DNA of 64,000 nucleotides, from assembly GCA_949358305.1 (NCBI GenBank), contig OX442318.1, forward strand, positions 3,768,501 through 3,832,500. The letters are read 5' to 3'. The notes beneath the pieces were generated by a model. It did no database searches and was not told where the DNA came from. It saw only the letters and a list, made by a program, of their open reading frames with translations. A program made the translations under genes and the position numbers. Shown here one piece after another: positions 23,558 to 36,874 of the stretch. The DNA comes from Strigamia acuminata. Its lineage: Eukaryota > Arthropoda > Chilopoda > Geophilomorpha > Linotaeniidae. Position 1 is the first letter of the stretch. Every line of letters starts with the position of its first letter.

Positions 23558-24323
23558 CAGGGTGGTTCAAAAAGTCTGGTTCACAGTAAATAATTCCCAA
23601 ACCGTTCTAGATGTTGATTCAGCAAAATTATTGTAAGGGTAGTATGTCGGGGGAAATCCATTTATGACATCCAATTTGACCTCTGAGGTCATCTTCAAGG
23701 TCATCCATATTGTAACTCGAGAACCGTGACAGTTAGAGCAAAAAAGTGAATTAGAAAGTTGTAGAGCATCATCCAATTAGTCTAGAACTGTTCTTAAAAA
23801 AATTATTTCTTAGGGAAAAGTTTTGAGAAAAAAGGTCTGAAACATTGGCCTACTCAGCATTATAACTCAGCTTTGTAACCTTAAACTATTGAGGCAACCA
23901 AGCTAATCCTCAATTAGGACACTTTATTGGGTCATACATGTAAGTGGAAGAGAGGAAATACAAAAGAAAGGAAATAATTTATTTTGGAAATACATTCCAG
24001 ATGATAGTTTTAGGTTACAAAGCTGAGTAGACTAACATTTCAAACCTTTTTTTCTCAAAACCTTTCCCTAAGAAATAATTTTTTTAAGAACAGTTCTAGA
24101 CTAATTGGATGATGCTCTACAACTTTCTAATTCACTTTTTTGCTCTAACTGTCACGGTTCTCGAGTTACAGTATGAATGACCTTGAAGATGACCACAGAG
24201 GTCAAATTGGATGTCATAATTGGATTTCCCTCGACATACTACCTTAACAGTCATTTTGCTGAATCAACATGTCAAACGGTTTGGAAATTATTTACTGTGA
24301 ACCAGACTTTTTTAACCACCCTG
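23558..24323. mobile_element. CAGGGTGGTT foldback MITE, TA-flanked (766 bp)
   Basis: Ends CAGGGTGGTTCAAAAAGTCTGG in inverted orientation, TA at 23556-23557 and 24324-24325, with arms of about 280 bp. Related by its ends to the element at 22217. No coding frame conserved between arms. Confidence 0.8.
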
Positions 24324-24418
24324 TATAACTGAGACGCATTGGGGGCCATTGCTGCTTTAAATAAAGCCAGTGTTGTGTACACGTTTGTATAATGCCAATA
24401 TATATTATTACCTGGGTG

Positions 24419-24549
24419 AGATAATGAAAATGAGATAGCGAAAATGAGATAGCGAAAATGAGATAGCAAAAATTAGATAGCGAAAATGAGATAGCGAAAA
24501 TTAGATAGCGAAAATGAGATAGCGAAAATGAGATAGTGAAAATGAGAAT
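24419..24549. repeat. 14-bp minisatellite GATAGCGAAAATGA
   Basis: About nine units with minor changes. No coding meaning. Confidence 0.85.
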
Positions 24550-24556
24550 TTACCTT

Positions 24557-24780
24557 GAGATTAGGCCTAACAAAACAACAATCGTTCTCCCACCAATCTC
24601 TGCATTTGATTCGTAAAGATCCCACCGGGGGGAGCCAGTTGCAAGAGAAAAAATTCCTGGGCATTATGCATGGCGAGAGGAATTTCTTCCCGGTAAGAAC
24701 TAATCAGACGTCATAATCGGTTTGTTATGTGCGTCGGGATTGGTCGGGAGAACGATTGTTGTTTTGTTACGCCTAATTTC
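24557..24780. mobile_element. MITE-like element with about 40-bp inverted ends
   Basis: Both ends carry TAACAAAACAACAATCGTTC in inverted orientation. 224 bp; nothing coding inside. Confidence 0.65.
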
Positions 24781-24988
24781 ATTTGTGGTTATTTATAGCC
24801 CTAGCTAGTGGTAAATTTTCATTCGTAATAAACGAATAGTACACCAAAAAAAAAGACAATTTTGGGTAAGATATTTTTTTCAATCGACCCAAATTATGAT
24901 TTTTTGCATACAAGTGACCAAAGGTCAATATGACGTCACTGGGCAGAAAATCATCTGATTGGCTGGTGGGGTTTTCTGCAGCAGAAAT

Positions 24989-25076
24989 AATAGGAATAGA
25001 GTATTTTTTCTGCTTCCTATTTTCTGCCCAAAATAGGAATAGAGTATTTTTTCTGCTTCCTATTTTCTGCCCAAAT
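24989..25076. repeat. 43-bp tandem duplication with CRE-like sites nearby
   Basis: TAGGAATAGAGTATTTTTTC and the following bases occur twice (24991 and 25034). GGGCAGAAAA motifs and TGACGTCA sites flank it. It lies just downstream of the G3 stop. Confidence 0.7.
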
Positions 25077-25138
25077 AACAGGAAGTGACGTCATAGCAGA
25101 AAATGTACTGGGCAGAAAACTGGATTTTCTGCTCTGTT

Positions 25139-28100
25139 TCAGTCGAGTGGGAACCCAGCATAAAGCTTATTGATAAATTTAGTAAGTGCAACTGCACAAT
25201 TACATGAAAAATGTATTGCCTGTAACACAGAGAGACCCAGCGTGAGGCCAAAAATGTTTGCAATGTCAGAAACCAACGCGATAAATGAATACTTAAATAC
25301 TTCAACAATAGTTTCTATCTTATTTGATGGAAAAGCAAAATTGAAAGCTGATACATTGGGTGCCACTGGTGCAAAACTGAATTCATTGATCTTGTAGATT
25401 GATTGCGTACAGGGCCGGTAACACAAACATTCTTTTTCAACGTCGGTTTTTGTGCGTACATCATAGTACAATGTTCGCACGTCTTTGGCCGTTGCTGAAG
25501 AGTTGCAGAAAGTGACGTTTTTCTTAATTGCAAATGGCATGCTATTGGATGAATAAATAGAGAAATTAAAATACAGTGGGAGTTGTTGATCCCATTGCAT
25601 CGCTACTGTTTTACCTGCACGATTGTTTGATCTTCATCTTATTGTCAAAACACTGACTTTTACAGTTGTAAAATTCTGTCACATTTGAATTGCAACGTTT
25701 GCTTTTGGTGTTGAGGTAATGTATCTGGTTATCAATACCAATATCAACATCAAGTTTATAACAACAACAAATTTGTATTTACAGGATTATGATATACATA
25801 CGTTTTGTCTGGTCATCACAACTGTAGTTGTCAATGAAGATGGTAAGCGAGCATGACAATCGTATGTAAAATTGGGATCTTCGATAGGAGTGATAAAAAC
25901 CTATATTTATTAGGATTTCAAAAATATGTACAAGAGTTTGCCATTTGTTTACATTGTCTACTCCTAACTTAATGCATACTTTGAACTTACGTCTGTAAAA
26001 TCCGGTTTGCACGAAGGTTCTGTCATTTCAAAGAACGATTCAAAAAACATTGTGAAAAATCAATACTTTATAGGACCTAATGCAAAGTTGTTTAATTACT
26101 GTTTTTATTGCTATAGAACAGACAATAATTACCAAATGAGTGTTCAACACAAGTACCGATTGGACTTGCAAATGGAGTGTACGATCGAAAATCAAGTAGA
26201 TCTCCGGTAAATGGATTCTGCAAAATGTGGACTTCACATTAGGCGCGTTCAATTTTAAATTGATAATCCGATTCTTTCGATTTTCCCTGGCGGAAATGAT
26301 GCAAAACGCGTCATATTTTTTAGAATCGGATTTTTGAAAAAATCGATTCTCATAATTCACGTATAGGGTGGATTCTTTGGATTTTGACCCGATTTCAACT
26401 CGTTTTTCTGGCGGCCATTTTAAAATCAAATAAATCGGCGGTTGAAGCACATTACAAAAAGTAAGTTTGTTTAATTTATTTTTATCATTATTATGCATTA
26501 AAGAACGATAAAATGCGGTCGATGTTCGGTTGCATTTGTTGGATCGAATGCGGCCGATGTTCGGCCGCGTTTGTGCGATTGAATGTAGCCGATGTTCGGC
26601 CGCAATAGTGCGATCGAATGCGGCCAATGTTTGGCCGATTTCCCGTTCTTAAATAAATAAATAATAATAATATTAATTTACATAAACTTAAATTTGTCTG
26701 TTCAGAACTAGTTCTGGGATCAAGAGAACTTGATACTAGAACACTTAAGTCATAACTGCGCATGCTCAAGATAATCAAACACTTGATTTTAGAATCGGTT
26801 TTTAACTTGTTCAAAGTTAAAAACCGATTTTATAATCAAGTTTTTGTAATCGGTTTTTCACATTTTGAAATTGAACGCACCTAGTCTAATAAAATCTCAA
26901 GTGCTATATACTGAAACTACTTACATTCAGTTCGATCACATATGGGTGTATTGGTTCAACATAGGCAATTTCCCATAGTCTGGTTACATTTAATCCTTCC
27001 CAGTTGATGAGATCCAATAAGTCTACATTGCATTTTGTGTTATTTTGATTCTGCTGTTTGAAATATTCGATTTTTGGTTCTATAAGGTCTGGATTATGCG
27101 ATCCAGCACAGATGATGATGTTCGGAAAAATTATATCTGCTTCCTCTTTAATTGTTACAATTGTTTGCATGGGTTTGTTCAAATAGAGTTTAATTTTTTG
27201 TTGGACTACAAACCCACTGAATGCAAACAAACAAAGATAAACCAGTGGCTGTAGGTAAGCCATAATTGATTTTGATGTTTGCCTTTTTCGTGTTTGAATA
27301 GTTTGGAATTTGGTTTCCATTTTTCTGGTCATGTGATGTTTGTGATTTATAGGCTTCGCTGTACTCCACTTTGAAATAACCAAAACTAAGTCGATGGTAG
27401 AAAGTGAAGAGAGTCCTAACCAAAGTCCAAGATTCCCACTAAAGTCAGATAGCAGACTGATGAGATCGTAGATTAATCGTTCTTTAAAAATAGTCACTTG
27501 ATCATCCAGTAAGTACATAGATTTAGTACTTATGTTGCTGTTACTAGGCTCTAGTTGAAACACAGGATCAACCAGTATACTTTCACAGCTCCTAGTACAG
27601 TTACAGTCAACTTCAGGGGTCGGTGACATTATATCATATGAGTTTTGCTTGTACATTTTCAAAGTAGCTTCAGAATTATTGCAGAGCTCAAAGCGATGTC
27701 CTTTGGAAAGTCTTGGCCTGTATGGTAACCTGTTAAATAATAAAAAGTATTTTTTTTAAATTGGCAATCTGTGCAACATGCAGGTAATGCTAAATGATAT
27801 ATTGTTACCAACACGGGTTTTTCTTTAATATTGTTTCAGTACATTTTCTTCCGCATTCTATGTATTTCTGCATTGGCACACAGGAAGCATCTGGTGTGCT
27901 TATTAAATGATGCTGAAACAAAAATATAGATAATGAAATACGATTGCTTGAAGGTGCCTTGTATCCAAGATATCCAAGATATCGGCAACAAATTCAGTTA
28001 AATTATGATCCAAATTTTTTTCCAAATTAGACTGTGCAAATTCAGCTTACTATGACAGCACACTGTTAGATTTGAATAATTTGCTTATTGTATGCACAAT

Positions 28101-29186
28101 GACATCACTTTTGATGTCATATTCTCTATTTAAAATAATTTCATTTTTAAATCACTGTCATCTAGGGCTCACTTACTCACCTCTTTAAAACGAAATCCAA
28201 CTTTGCTAATTGTTGCTGAACCAATGCAATATCCATATTGGAAATCAAAAGGGAACTTCAGTGCTATCTAAAATCAAGAACATTAAGAGTCTTATTTAAA
28301 CGTTTTATACATCAATGACTATCAAACATGAACAAACTGATTAGCATAATTGGTTAAACATTAATCTCAAGTGACACATGTATACTTATGTACAGTATTT
28401 ACTATTGTTAGGGATATTGCTGGTTTCAACTCTGGTATTTTTAAATCGTAGCCTACTCTTGTGTATATTTCAGAGCCGTACAGTGTTCTTCCAACTGTAA
28501 TTGAAATATTAAATTAAGTTCTTTTGAAACAGTTATAATTAATTTAGAGAAATGACCCTCTACTCTGGTACATGTACCCCTTGGATTTAATTCTTGTGTG
28601 AGAGTTTGATTCAAATCAACATGTTTCTGGAATTATAATGGAATGAATGCATCTATTAATAATGTAAATAGTAAAAAAAATCAAAATGTTTATGCATAAT
28701 TCGATATATTACTTTGCGATTATGTGTCTCGTCAATTGCAAATACCCTCTGAATAACTTGGAAACTGTAGTTCAAATTCCACATTTTTGTGAGATCAACA
28801 TCAGGTTTTGGTATTAATAAATCCAAAGGCTTAACAGCAACATTGTCATATATATCAATTTCATGCGAGTTGTAGTAGTTCTTCACATACTTGTTTAGTG
28901 GCACACACACGTGTGTATCAGGAATCGTGAATTCTTCCATCTTCTTTTCAGCGACATCGAGAGCTTTTGGGCAGGAGACATAGTAGGATATGCGGTCGTA
29001 CATTTGGTACGAATAAATGAGAATGCAGATGACGACAAGAAGAGTCCAAAAAACACGAAATAGAATATTGCGTTTCTTATCGATCATTGGGTAAAATTCT
29101 TGAGGAAATGCTCTTCTTCGGTCTTCTTCCGCTATTAAATGTTTTACTATTGCGCGAATTCTTTTTCGGATTCGATGATTAGCCAT
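25139..29186 (-). CDS. G3: two-domain DEG/ENaC channel gene with a premature TGA
   Basis: Exons: 29186-28713, 28626-28557, 28494-28403, 28267-28181, 27912-27809, 27729-26925, 26217-26133, 26076-25991, 25900-25802, 25724-25615, 25541-25139. Length would be 804 residues. E1 holds TM1 of domain 1 (LLVVICILIYSYQMYDR). E6 holds CNCTRSCE, FSGNLGLWLGLSSLS (Gly to Ser beside the usual GG), the linker, TM1 of domain 2 and FPNIIICAG. E11 holds ECLCYRPC, then FGLTLGLSVLQAIHF. All splice sites are GT-AG and the phases match the other copies. Exon 8 has TGA at 26062-26060, where G4 has GAA, which would end the protein after domain 1 and part of domain 2. The start follows the acceptor TTTTACAG. It is either a recent pseudogene or a truncated product that still contains a full first domain. 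Confidence 0.85.
26242..26881. mobile_element. TA-flanked inverted-repeat element in G3 intron 6 (640 bp)
   Basis: Ends GG[C/T]GCGTTCAATTT in inverted orientation, flanked by TA (26240-26241, 26882-26883). Inside are AATCGGTTTTT hairpin motifs and about four degenerate units around GCGGCCGATGTTCGGCCGC (26516-26632). A long open frame over it is fortuitous. Confidence 0.65.
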
Positions 29187-30340
29187 GACACTGTAAAACA
29201 TTATTATTATTAATTGTTGCTGAGCTAAACTTAAATTTTTGGATTTCTGCTAAACAGAAATATGCGTGGTACGAAGCATGGCAAATATAATGTTGCAATG
29301 ACACGGAAGTGTATTAAAGATATAAAAAAAATATTTATGGTATAAATTAAAGTTTTTCGTTTAAGTTGATCGATAATGCACACCTGCAATTCCTCAAATT
29401 AAATTATACATTCACGATTTTCAATTTAGATAATTACGTGGAAAATCGTTGATAATTATTGATTTTAAAATTAGGCAAGCGCTAATTCCAGAGAAATTCT
29501 CTGGAAATATGTGTGTGTTATTTCCAGAGAAATTCTGTGGGTTTAACCACTTCGTTAAAATTATTTCAAAGTCGACGATGCAGTTTATGGAATTTGAAAT
29601 AGTAGCTATTGCATCAGAAAAATTATTGTTAATTATACACAAAAAAAAGAAATAATAATTTCATTTTTTTAAGCTAAACAGAAATCTTTTGTTCTTAAAG
29701 TAAAAAGCGTACCTCTTCTCCAACTGCTGTGTACAATCTTGTGGTAATGCTGAAATGCTCTATCCACAATCAGTCGTCGTGATTGATCGTGTGTTGACAA
29801 CACTACGTGCAAGAAAGTACTTGTGTGGGGAATAATATGAGCATAAAACAGATGTTTGTAGGCCATGTAGAAGTACAATTTTCTAATTATAATTAAAGTA
29901 ACTCATAAACAGAACTTCTAAATTAGTTTTTTAATACATGAATGTTAAAGATGTATGAAATGGAAACAACAACTGCAATTTGGGTTATTATTTGGAAACT
30001 AAAAATGCTTTCATTTCTTTTTTATTACCAATTACTGGTAAATTATAGTGCACTCTAAAATTAGTGGCAATTCTCCAAATTACATTTTCGTTTTCAATTA
30101 AACATGTGTAAACAAGTTTTTTGGTTTTTAATTTAAAACGTGAACTTACAGCTAATAGTTTCTCGTATTTTTCTTGCTAATTAATCGATATTACACGCGT
30201 ATTATTGATCGTTACGAATTTTTCCCGCCAACAGAAGCCATCTAGCAGCGAATGCAGGTACGACTATGTATATTCTGAATCCAGCAACATGGTCCACGAA
30301 TAATTTAAGTGTGTAATTGTTAATTTATAATTATGTTAAA
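29187..30340. other. G3 5' flank, no gene recognised
   Basis: 29460-29700 is similar to the arms of the inverted duplication upstream of G4. 29720-30180 is similar to 17700-18330 upstream of G2. This shared DNA may include an untranslated first exon and promoter, because the E1 acceptor (TTTTACAG) implies an upstream non-coding exon. No TATA box could be assigned. Confidence 0.4.
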
Positions 30341-30344
30341 CATA

Positions 30345-30860
30345 GAAGGATGACCTCGGGGCCATTGGGCAGTGTGTGACAGTGATGAAGGTGACCCTTG
30401 GGTGGCCAAACGGTCACAGCATTTAGAGATGAACAACATTCGTAAGTGGATTACCGGTAAGCTCTTCTTTAAGTTAGGTAAACACCTAATCCTTAAAGTG
30501 CTGTGAATATCTAGACCTACTTGATCAGGATTCACATTTCTATTTGATTTTGTTAAGAAAAAAATCATACTTATCTCAATGCTTAGCTTCCCGAACTGAG
30601 TCACTTATTGCACGGGGCACCTTAATGTCTAATGTCTTTTGTTTTCTCTATAACAGTTCCCACAGAAATAACGGTTCTGTTTCTGGTGTCAGACCTGACT
30701 CAGGTCTGACAGTCCTTGTCTGCAGTTAATTCTACCTTTGCTGCTTTGCTAATGGTTTATTTACCCCTTGAATAAAATATAATTAGTCACAATATAATGA
30801 TCGTTGACAGGAGAAATTACATTTTTATGTTAGATAAATTGTTAAACTTAGATATCAAGC
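30345..30860. repeat. Dispersed repeat, copy 2
   Basis: Matches 7505-7770 in two blocks (30345-30540, 30740-30860) with about 200 extra bases between them. Same orientation and followed by the same type of exon-11 relic. Confidence 0.55.
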
Positions 30861-31084
30861 TCAAGTTTCCCATTGAATAACATTCCCATGTTATTCAATG
30901 GGAATGACGTCACGTACAGACACGAAACGAGTTTTGCATACGTTTTAGAGTTTTTGAATGCAGCTAGTAATATTGTGAACATTTGAAATATTTCTTAAGA
31001 CAAGTTCAATTCAAATACATGCTACAATGTGGAAGTTAGACATTGTTGTGAAGTTAAGAATAATTATTTCCAAGCAGTGTGTTT

Positions 31085-31245
31085 TTGTTTTAATTTTTTT
31101 GACAAATAAGAATTTATAATTACACATAAAATGTACTGCTGCTACCACAGGGAGGTTAAGCGTGAGACTAACGGCATTACCGATTTCAGAAACCAATGTG
31201 ATGGATGAATATTAAAACTTTTCAGCAAAGTTTTTTATTTTATAC
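31085..31245 (-). pseudogene. Relic of a DEG/ENaC last exon (TM2)
   Basis: Minus-strand reading VSEIGNAVSLTLNLP, then VVAAVHFMCNY, matches G2 exon 11. Upstream the frame is lost. It is the partner of the relic at 7958-8036. Confidence 0.7.
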
Positions 31246-31702
31246 AAAATGTTGCATGTGGAAAAAGATTATACACTAATTGCTGATTGAAGAGTGTCCT
31301 GGTATTTAAATTTTACCAAAGGAAATTGATCCTTTGGTGTTACTTAAAATTAATATGACCTTGGTACTTTTTTTTTCATATTGTAGTATTACAATTATTG
31401 CTACACAGTGCCAAAAAAATGACGACTAAGTTTGGCTACTTCTCTTTTTACAAACTATGACCAGGGTCTTACTGTAACAGGTTAAACTGTATTTATGCTC
31501 GACACACACCAGGCGCTATGCGCGAATCGCATTGCCACCATGTGACATGCGATCGCATTGCTAGAGTCGCCCAGATATTTGCCAGGCTAACACATCTGGC
31601 GATGCGAAATGGAAAGTGCTAATGTCTGTGGAAATGAAACAATAATATCTTTATATCGTTTTGTATCACTTGTGTAGTTAAAATGCATTATCGAATAATA
31701 TC

Positions 31703-31931
31703 GCTATACTCAAAACCACTCCAACGTTGACCTATGCCAGCCGGTTTACGCCTAACTGTGTACTGTGTTCTACTACGTGGAAAAGTAGTTCTGTACCTTT
31801 GACAATGTTGGTAATCGATCACATGGTCTGGAGTTTTTTACAAATATGGTGTTATGAGCTACTTTTTGTGCCACTACACCAGTGATACGGCTCGAACCAT
31901 AGGTCAACGTTGGAGTGGTTTTGAGTATAGC
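31703..31931. repeat. 34-bp perfect inverted repeat
   Basis: 31703-31736 and 31898-31931 are perfect inverted copies (core CCACTCCAACGTTGACC). The spacer is 161 bp. Probably the ends of a small transposon; no target duplication was identified. Confidence 0.75.
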
Positions 31932-32204
31932 AAAATCGATTAATACTGCCTCATTGTTATAATATCGAATAACAAAGAAAAATGAACTGCTCATTTGGAA
32001 CTGAGGCAGCCTGACAGCATATGAAGATTTTTTTGTCTAAAGGTGTATAAAGTTGTAGAGCAGCATTTATCTAGGTCTAAAAATATCTAAACATTAATAT
32101 GTTAAGGGAAATTATTTTGAGAAAAAGTGAAAAGAATGTTTCCTTAGTCTAATCAAAAGTGAAAATTGTTTAGGACAAAAATTAATTTTCAGATTTTAAA
32201 GTTA

Positions 32205-35200
32205 CTAGTAATGCTTATTGATATATTTAGTAAGTGCAACTGCACAATTACATGAAAAATGTATTGCCTTTAATATAGATAAACCCAGTGTGAGGCCAAA
32301 AGTGTTTGCAATGTCAGAGACCAATGCAACAAATGAATACTTAAATTTTTCTGAAATAGTTTCCACCTTATTTGATAGAAAAGCAAAGTTGACAGCAGTT
32401 GTATCAGATAGCAATGGTTTAGAACTGAATTCATTCATCTTGTAGGATGATTGTTTGCAGGGCTTATTGCACAAACATTCTTTTTCAACATCGGTTTTTG
32501 TGCGTATTTCATAGTACAATGTTCGCACGGCTTTGGCAGTTGCCGGAGAGTTGCAGAAAGTGACGTTTTTCTTAATTGCAAATGGCATGCTATTGGATGA
32601 ATAAATAGAGAAATAAATAGGGAGTTAGTTGCTGCATTGCTCCTGTTTCACCTGCACAATTGTTTGCTCTTCATCTTATTGTCAAAACAGAGGCTTTTAC
32701 ACTTGTAAAATTCTGTAGCATTTTGATTGCAGCGTTTGGTTTTAGTGTCGAGGTAATGCATTTGGTTATCAATATACTTGTCAAGTTTACAACAATAGAT
32801 TCAGTGGTAATTGGTGTTTACATACATTTTGTCTGGTGATCAGAGCTGTAGTTTTCGATGTAGATGGTAAAGGTGCATTACAATCGTATGAAAAATTGGG
32901 ATCTTTGACGGGAGTGATAAAAACCTATATTTGATAACATTTCAACGATGTGTACAAGAATTTGTATTTGTATACATTGTCTATTACCACTACAAATGCT
33001 CTTAACTTACGTTTGTAAAATCTGGTTTGCACGGAGAGTTTGGCCTTTCAACGATCATGTCAAAAAACATTGTGGAAAATTCAAACTTTATTGGATCTAA
33101 TATAAAAGTTATGTTTTTAAATTTTGCATTTTATCTTTTTAGAAGAATGAAAACTTACCAAAGGAGTGTTTAATACAAGTACCGTGTGGATTTGGGAGTA
33201 GAGTATACGTTCGAACATTAAGTAGGTCTCCGGAAAATGGAGCCTGCAATTTTTAGAGCCAGGGAAAAACGAGTTTCAAATGGTGAATATTGACTTGAGT
33301 AAATTACTTACTAGCGATTTGATTGTGCTGGAGCTAAAAGGTGCTACATAAGTCATTTTCCATAGTCTATTTACGTCCAATCTTTTCCACTTGATAAGAT
33401 CCATTAAGTCTACATTGCAATTTGTATTGTTTTGATTCTGCTGTTTTAAATATTTTATTTTGTAAGCTATAAGTCTTGGATTATGCGGCCCTGCACAGAT
33501 GATGATATTTGGAAAAGTTATAGTAGACTCCTCTCCAATTCTTACCATTGTTTGAATGGGTTTCTTTAAGTACAGTTGAATTTTTTGTTGGACTACAAAC
33601 CCACAGAGTCCAAACAAACAAAGATAAACCAGTGGCTGTAGATGAGCCATGTTTGATTTTGATGTGCGGGTATTTAGTGTCCGAATAATTTGTAAGTTGG
33701 CTTTGATTCTTCTAGTCATGTTACCTTTGTGATTTTTAGGATTTTTCCTACACCACTGCACAATAAGCCAAACCTGGTTGATTAAGGAAAGAAGAGAGAG
33801 TCCCAACCAAAGCCCAAGATTCCCACCAAGGTCACACAGTAGACTGATTAAATCGTAGATTAAATGCTCTTTAAGAATGGTCACTTGATCATCGAGCATG
33901 TACACGTAGTTTGTAGACATGTTATTGTTGTTAAGCTCTAGTTGAATCACAGGATCAACATGTATACTTCCACAACTCCTTTTACAGCCACAGTCAACTT
34001 CAGGTATGATTGACACAATGTCATTTAAGTTTTTTCTGTACATTCCTAAAGTGGCCGTAGAATGATTGCAGAGGTTAAGACGATGTCCATTGGAAAGTCT
34101 TGGTCTGTAAGGTAGCCTGTTAAAATATTAAAAAGGCTTTTTTTATATTGGCAGTTTTTGGAACATGCTGCTAATACAAAATGATATGTTACCAGCACAA
34201 GTTATTGTTTAATATCTTTTCAGTACATTTTCTCCTGCATTCTATGTGTATCTGCATTGATACACAGGGCGCATATTGTGTGTTTATTAAATGATGCTGG
34301 AACAAAAATGTAGTTAATGTATAGTAATAGAAATCAAATAAATAACCATTTTGTTGGGAAAAAATGATGAAAGAAATGACCAACAAAAAGATCACACACC
34401 AAGGAATCAGCAAAAAATCGAATTAAATTTGATGCCAATTTTCTTGCTAATCTGGAAATCAGACATACCAAATTACTGTATTACTGTACCTCGCTTTAAG
34501 CTATGTTCTACCGGCATGCCAGTAAACCCTGTCGTTTTAAGTGTGTATTGAAATACAAGATGCCCAAAAATGTCGGAAATTGGCCAAAGTTTTGTGACTG
34601 GTATATGGTCTCTCCCACGATAGTTTGGGGATTGACTGCCATGGGTGAGACGCATACTCAAGTAATGATTGAGACAGGGACTCCGGATTGTTTCATTATT
34701 GAACAATAAATTACTACCATCTAGAAATCACTTACTCACCTCTTTGAAACGAAATCCTACTTTGGCATTGGTTTCTGAAGTTACGTCATATCCATATTGG
34801 AAATTAAACGAAAACGTCATTGCAATCTAAAATTTAATAGTTTATACTTCATTTATCATGTTTACATGTGTAGCCTTGGACATGAAAATTGTCCCAGTCC
34901 AGCTTGAAGCTCACCTCCAGAATGAGCGTTTTCGACTATATCTACCAGGTAGTGTAAAAACTCACTGATAAGTAGTGACGTATTGATATTGAAATGATGA
35001 CACACAATCACCTTCACATCATGGGTTCAGATAATTATGTGACATCACTTAAAGGGGTGGCCGATGTTTCGCGAAAAAAGAAATTGCAAAATGAACGAAT
35101 TGCGAAATTCGGGATTCGTTGTTTCAAACGGAAGTGGGCGCATTGTGAGTTTTTGTACTACCTGATGGATACAGCCGCAAACGTTCATTCTGCAGGTGAG

Positions 35201-36874
35201 CTTCAAGCTGGACTGGGACGATTTTTATGTCCAAGTCTGTACTCAGTTATCTACAATAGATAAGTGAAAACTAAATTTTACATTTTGTGGAAAAGTGATC
35301 ATGGTAACAAATTAGTTTTCCAGAAAAGACACACTTATCCGGAAAACTAAATTCCTGTGTATGAGGCAGATTTTGGGAATTTTGCAAATTGAAAACTGCA
35401 GGTAAACACCCCTGCTTACAAAAATTAAAAACTTGTATTGGAATATCGTCAGTTTGTCGTGATAACGATACGCTAGACCGACATACCAACGACATTTAGT
35501 ACTGAAAACTATGTGAAATGATTTAAAAACGTGATTTCCGGAGTCGTGTTTACCAGAAAACTAACACAACGTAAATGCAACAAGGTTATACGGATAAAAG
35601 AAATCCTAATTTTTACTTAAATGGGAAACTGTGCCCAAGTAAAATGACTAGCAAACATGAATGAACTGATTAATGTAATTGCTGAAATACGAATCTCAAG
35701 TGACACAGGAATACTTATGGATGAATGTTTACTCGTGCTAGGGACCTTCCTGGTATCAACTCTGGTATTTTTAAATCGTAGCCTACTCTTGTGTAAATTC
35801 CAGAGCCGTAGAATGTTCTTTCAACTGTAATTGAAATTTTAAATTTACTTAAACAGTTCTACAGTCGAGCCTTGCTATAACGAATTGCAAAAATCGGTTT
35901 GTTAAAACGAAATTTTGTTATATCACAATTTTTTAACGTGGTGTTCTATGGCCAACCAACCACGCCATTTTTAAGTATTCGTTATTGGTGTGTTCTGTGG
36001 AATCGGATTGTATGGATGTGGCTGGATATCGTTGGATGGAGTTAGACACGAGGCATCACGTACGGGAATATTTGCATAAGTGAATTTATTACCATAAACA
36101 TACAGGTGGCGCTGTACGCGATCTCGTAATGTCACGAGAACGCGACGTGCGCCACAATTAAAGAATGAAGATGGAGTGCAAAACACTCCAGTTATATTGC
36201 TGTTTGGTATAACGAGGTTCGACTCTAATTAATTTTGAAAACTGACCTCCCACTTTAGTACAAGTACCCCTAGGATTTAATTCTTGTGTGATAGTATGTT
36301 TCAAATCAATATGTTTCTAGAAGTACAATGAATAAAGACTACAATTTCAAACAAGTGACAAACAATAAATTAGCCACATTCATCAAAAACTTACTTTGTG
36401 ATGATGAGTTTCGTCAATTACAAATACATTCTGAATAACATAGAAACTGTAGTTTAAATTCCACAATTTAGTGAGATCAACATCGGGTCTTAGTATTAGT
36501 TTATTCAAAGGGTTTACTGCATCAATCTGGCTTATTTCTGTTCTGGATAACTTGTAATAGTAATCCATAACATACTTATTTAGTGGTACACACACATCTG
36601 AATCTGGAATCTTGAACTTTTCTATCTTCTCTTCGAAGACGTCGAGAGCTCTTGGGCTGGACAGATAATAAGATGTGTGGTCATACATTTGGTATGAATA
36701 TATGATAATGCAGATGACAACAAGAAGAGTCCAAAAAACACGAAATACATTATTGCATTTCTTATCGATCATTGGGTGAAATTCTTGAGGAAATGCCGCT
36801 CTTTGGTCTTCTTCTGCCATTAAATGTTTTACCGTTAAGCGAAGTCTTTTACGAAATAGACGATTAGATTCCAT
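32205..36874 (-). CDS. G4: two-domain DEG/ENaC channel subunit
   Basis: Exons: 36874-36395, 36316-36247, 35824-35733, 34826-34740, 34296-34193, 34116-33312, 33243-33159, 33096-33011, 32924-32826, 32761-32652, 32589-32205; 800 residues, no internal stop. Domain 1: TM1 LLVVICIIIYSYQMYD, CGCKRSCG, GGNLGLWLGLSLLS. Domain 2: PLVYLCLFGLCGFVV, FPNIIICAG, ECLCNKPC, FGLTLGLSILKAIHF. The acceptor of exon 10 is AA instead of AG at 32763-32762; an upstream AG would start the exon at 32776, adding 15 nt in frame. The start is the first ATG in the exon (ESNRLF). It is closest to G3 by sequence. Introns hold a TA-flanked MITE and a foldback element. Predicted plasma-membrane sodium/cation channel; gating stimulus unknown. 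Confidence 0.87.
34873..35238. mobile_element. Foldback element in G4 intron 3
   Basis: About 54-bp inverted ends containing CTTGGACAT and AGCTTGAAGCTCACCT. A plus-strand frame of 89 residues crosses the right half and is not recognised. Confidence 0.65.
35862..36225. mobile_element. CAGTCGA MITE in G4 intron 2, TA-flanked
   Basis: Ends CAGTCGAGCCTTG and GAGGTTCGACTC, with TA at 35860-35861 and 36226-36227. G3 intron 2 has the empty site (ACAGTTATAATTAATT). Internal GTGTTCTATGGCC is shared with the pogo-like element at 45955, which likely belongs to the same family. Confidence 0.85.

Noticed and set aside
26040-26627. 195-residue minus-strand frame
   Set aside because: It crosses channel exon 7 in the wrong frame, an intron and a TA-flanked transposon.
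34994-35263. 89-residue plus-strand frame in G4 intron 3
   Set aside because: Lies mostly in a foldback element, with no recognisable motif and no splice context.
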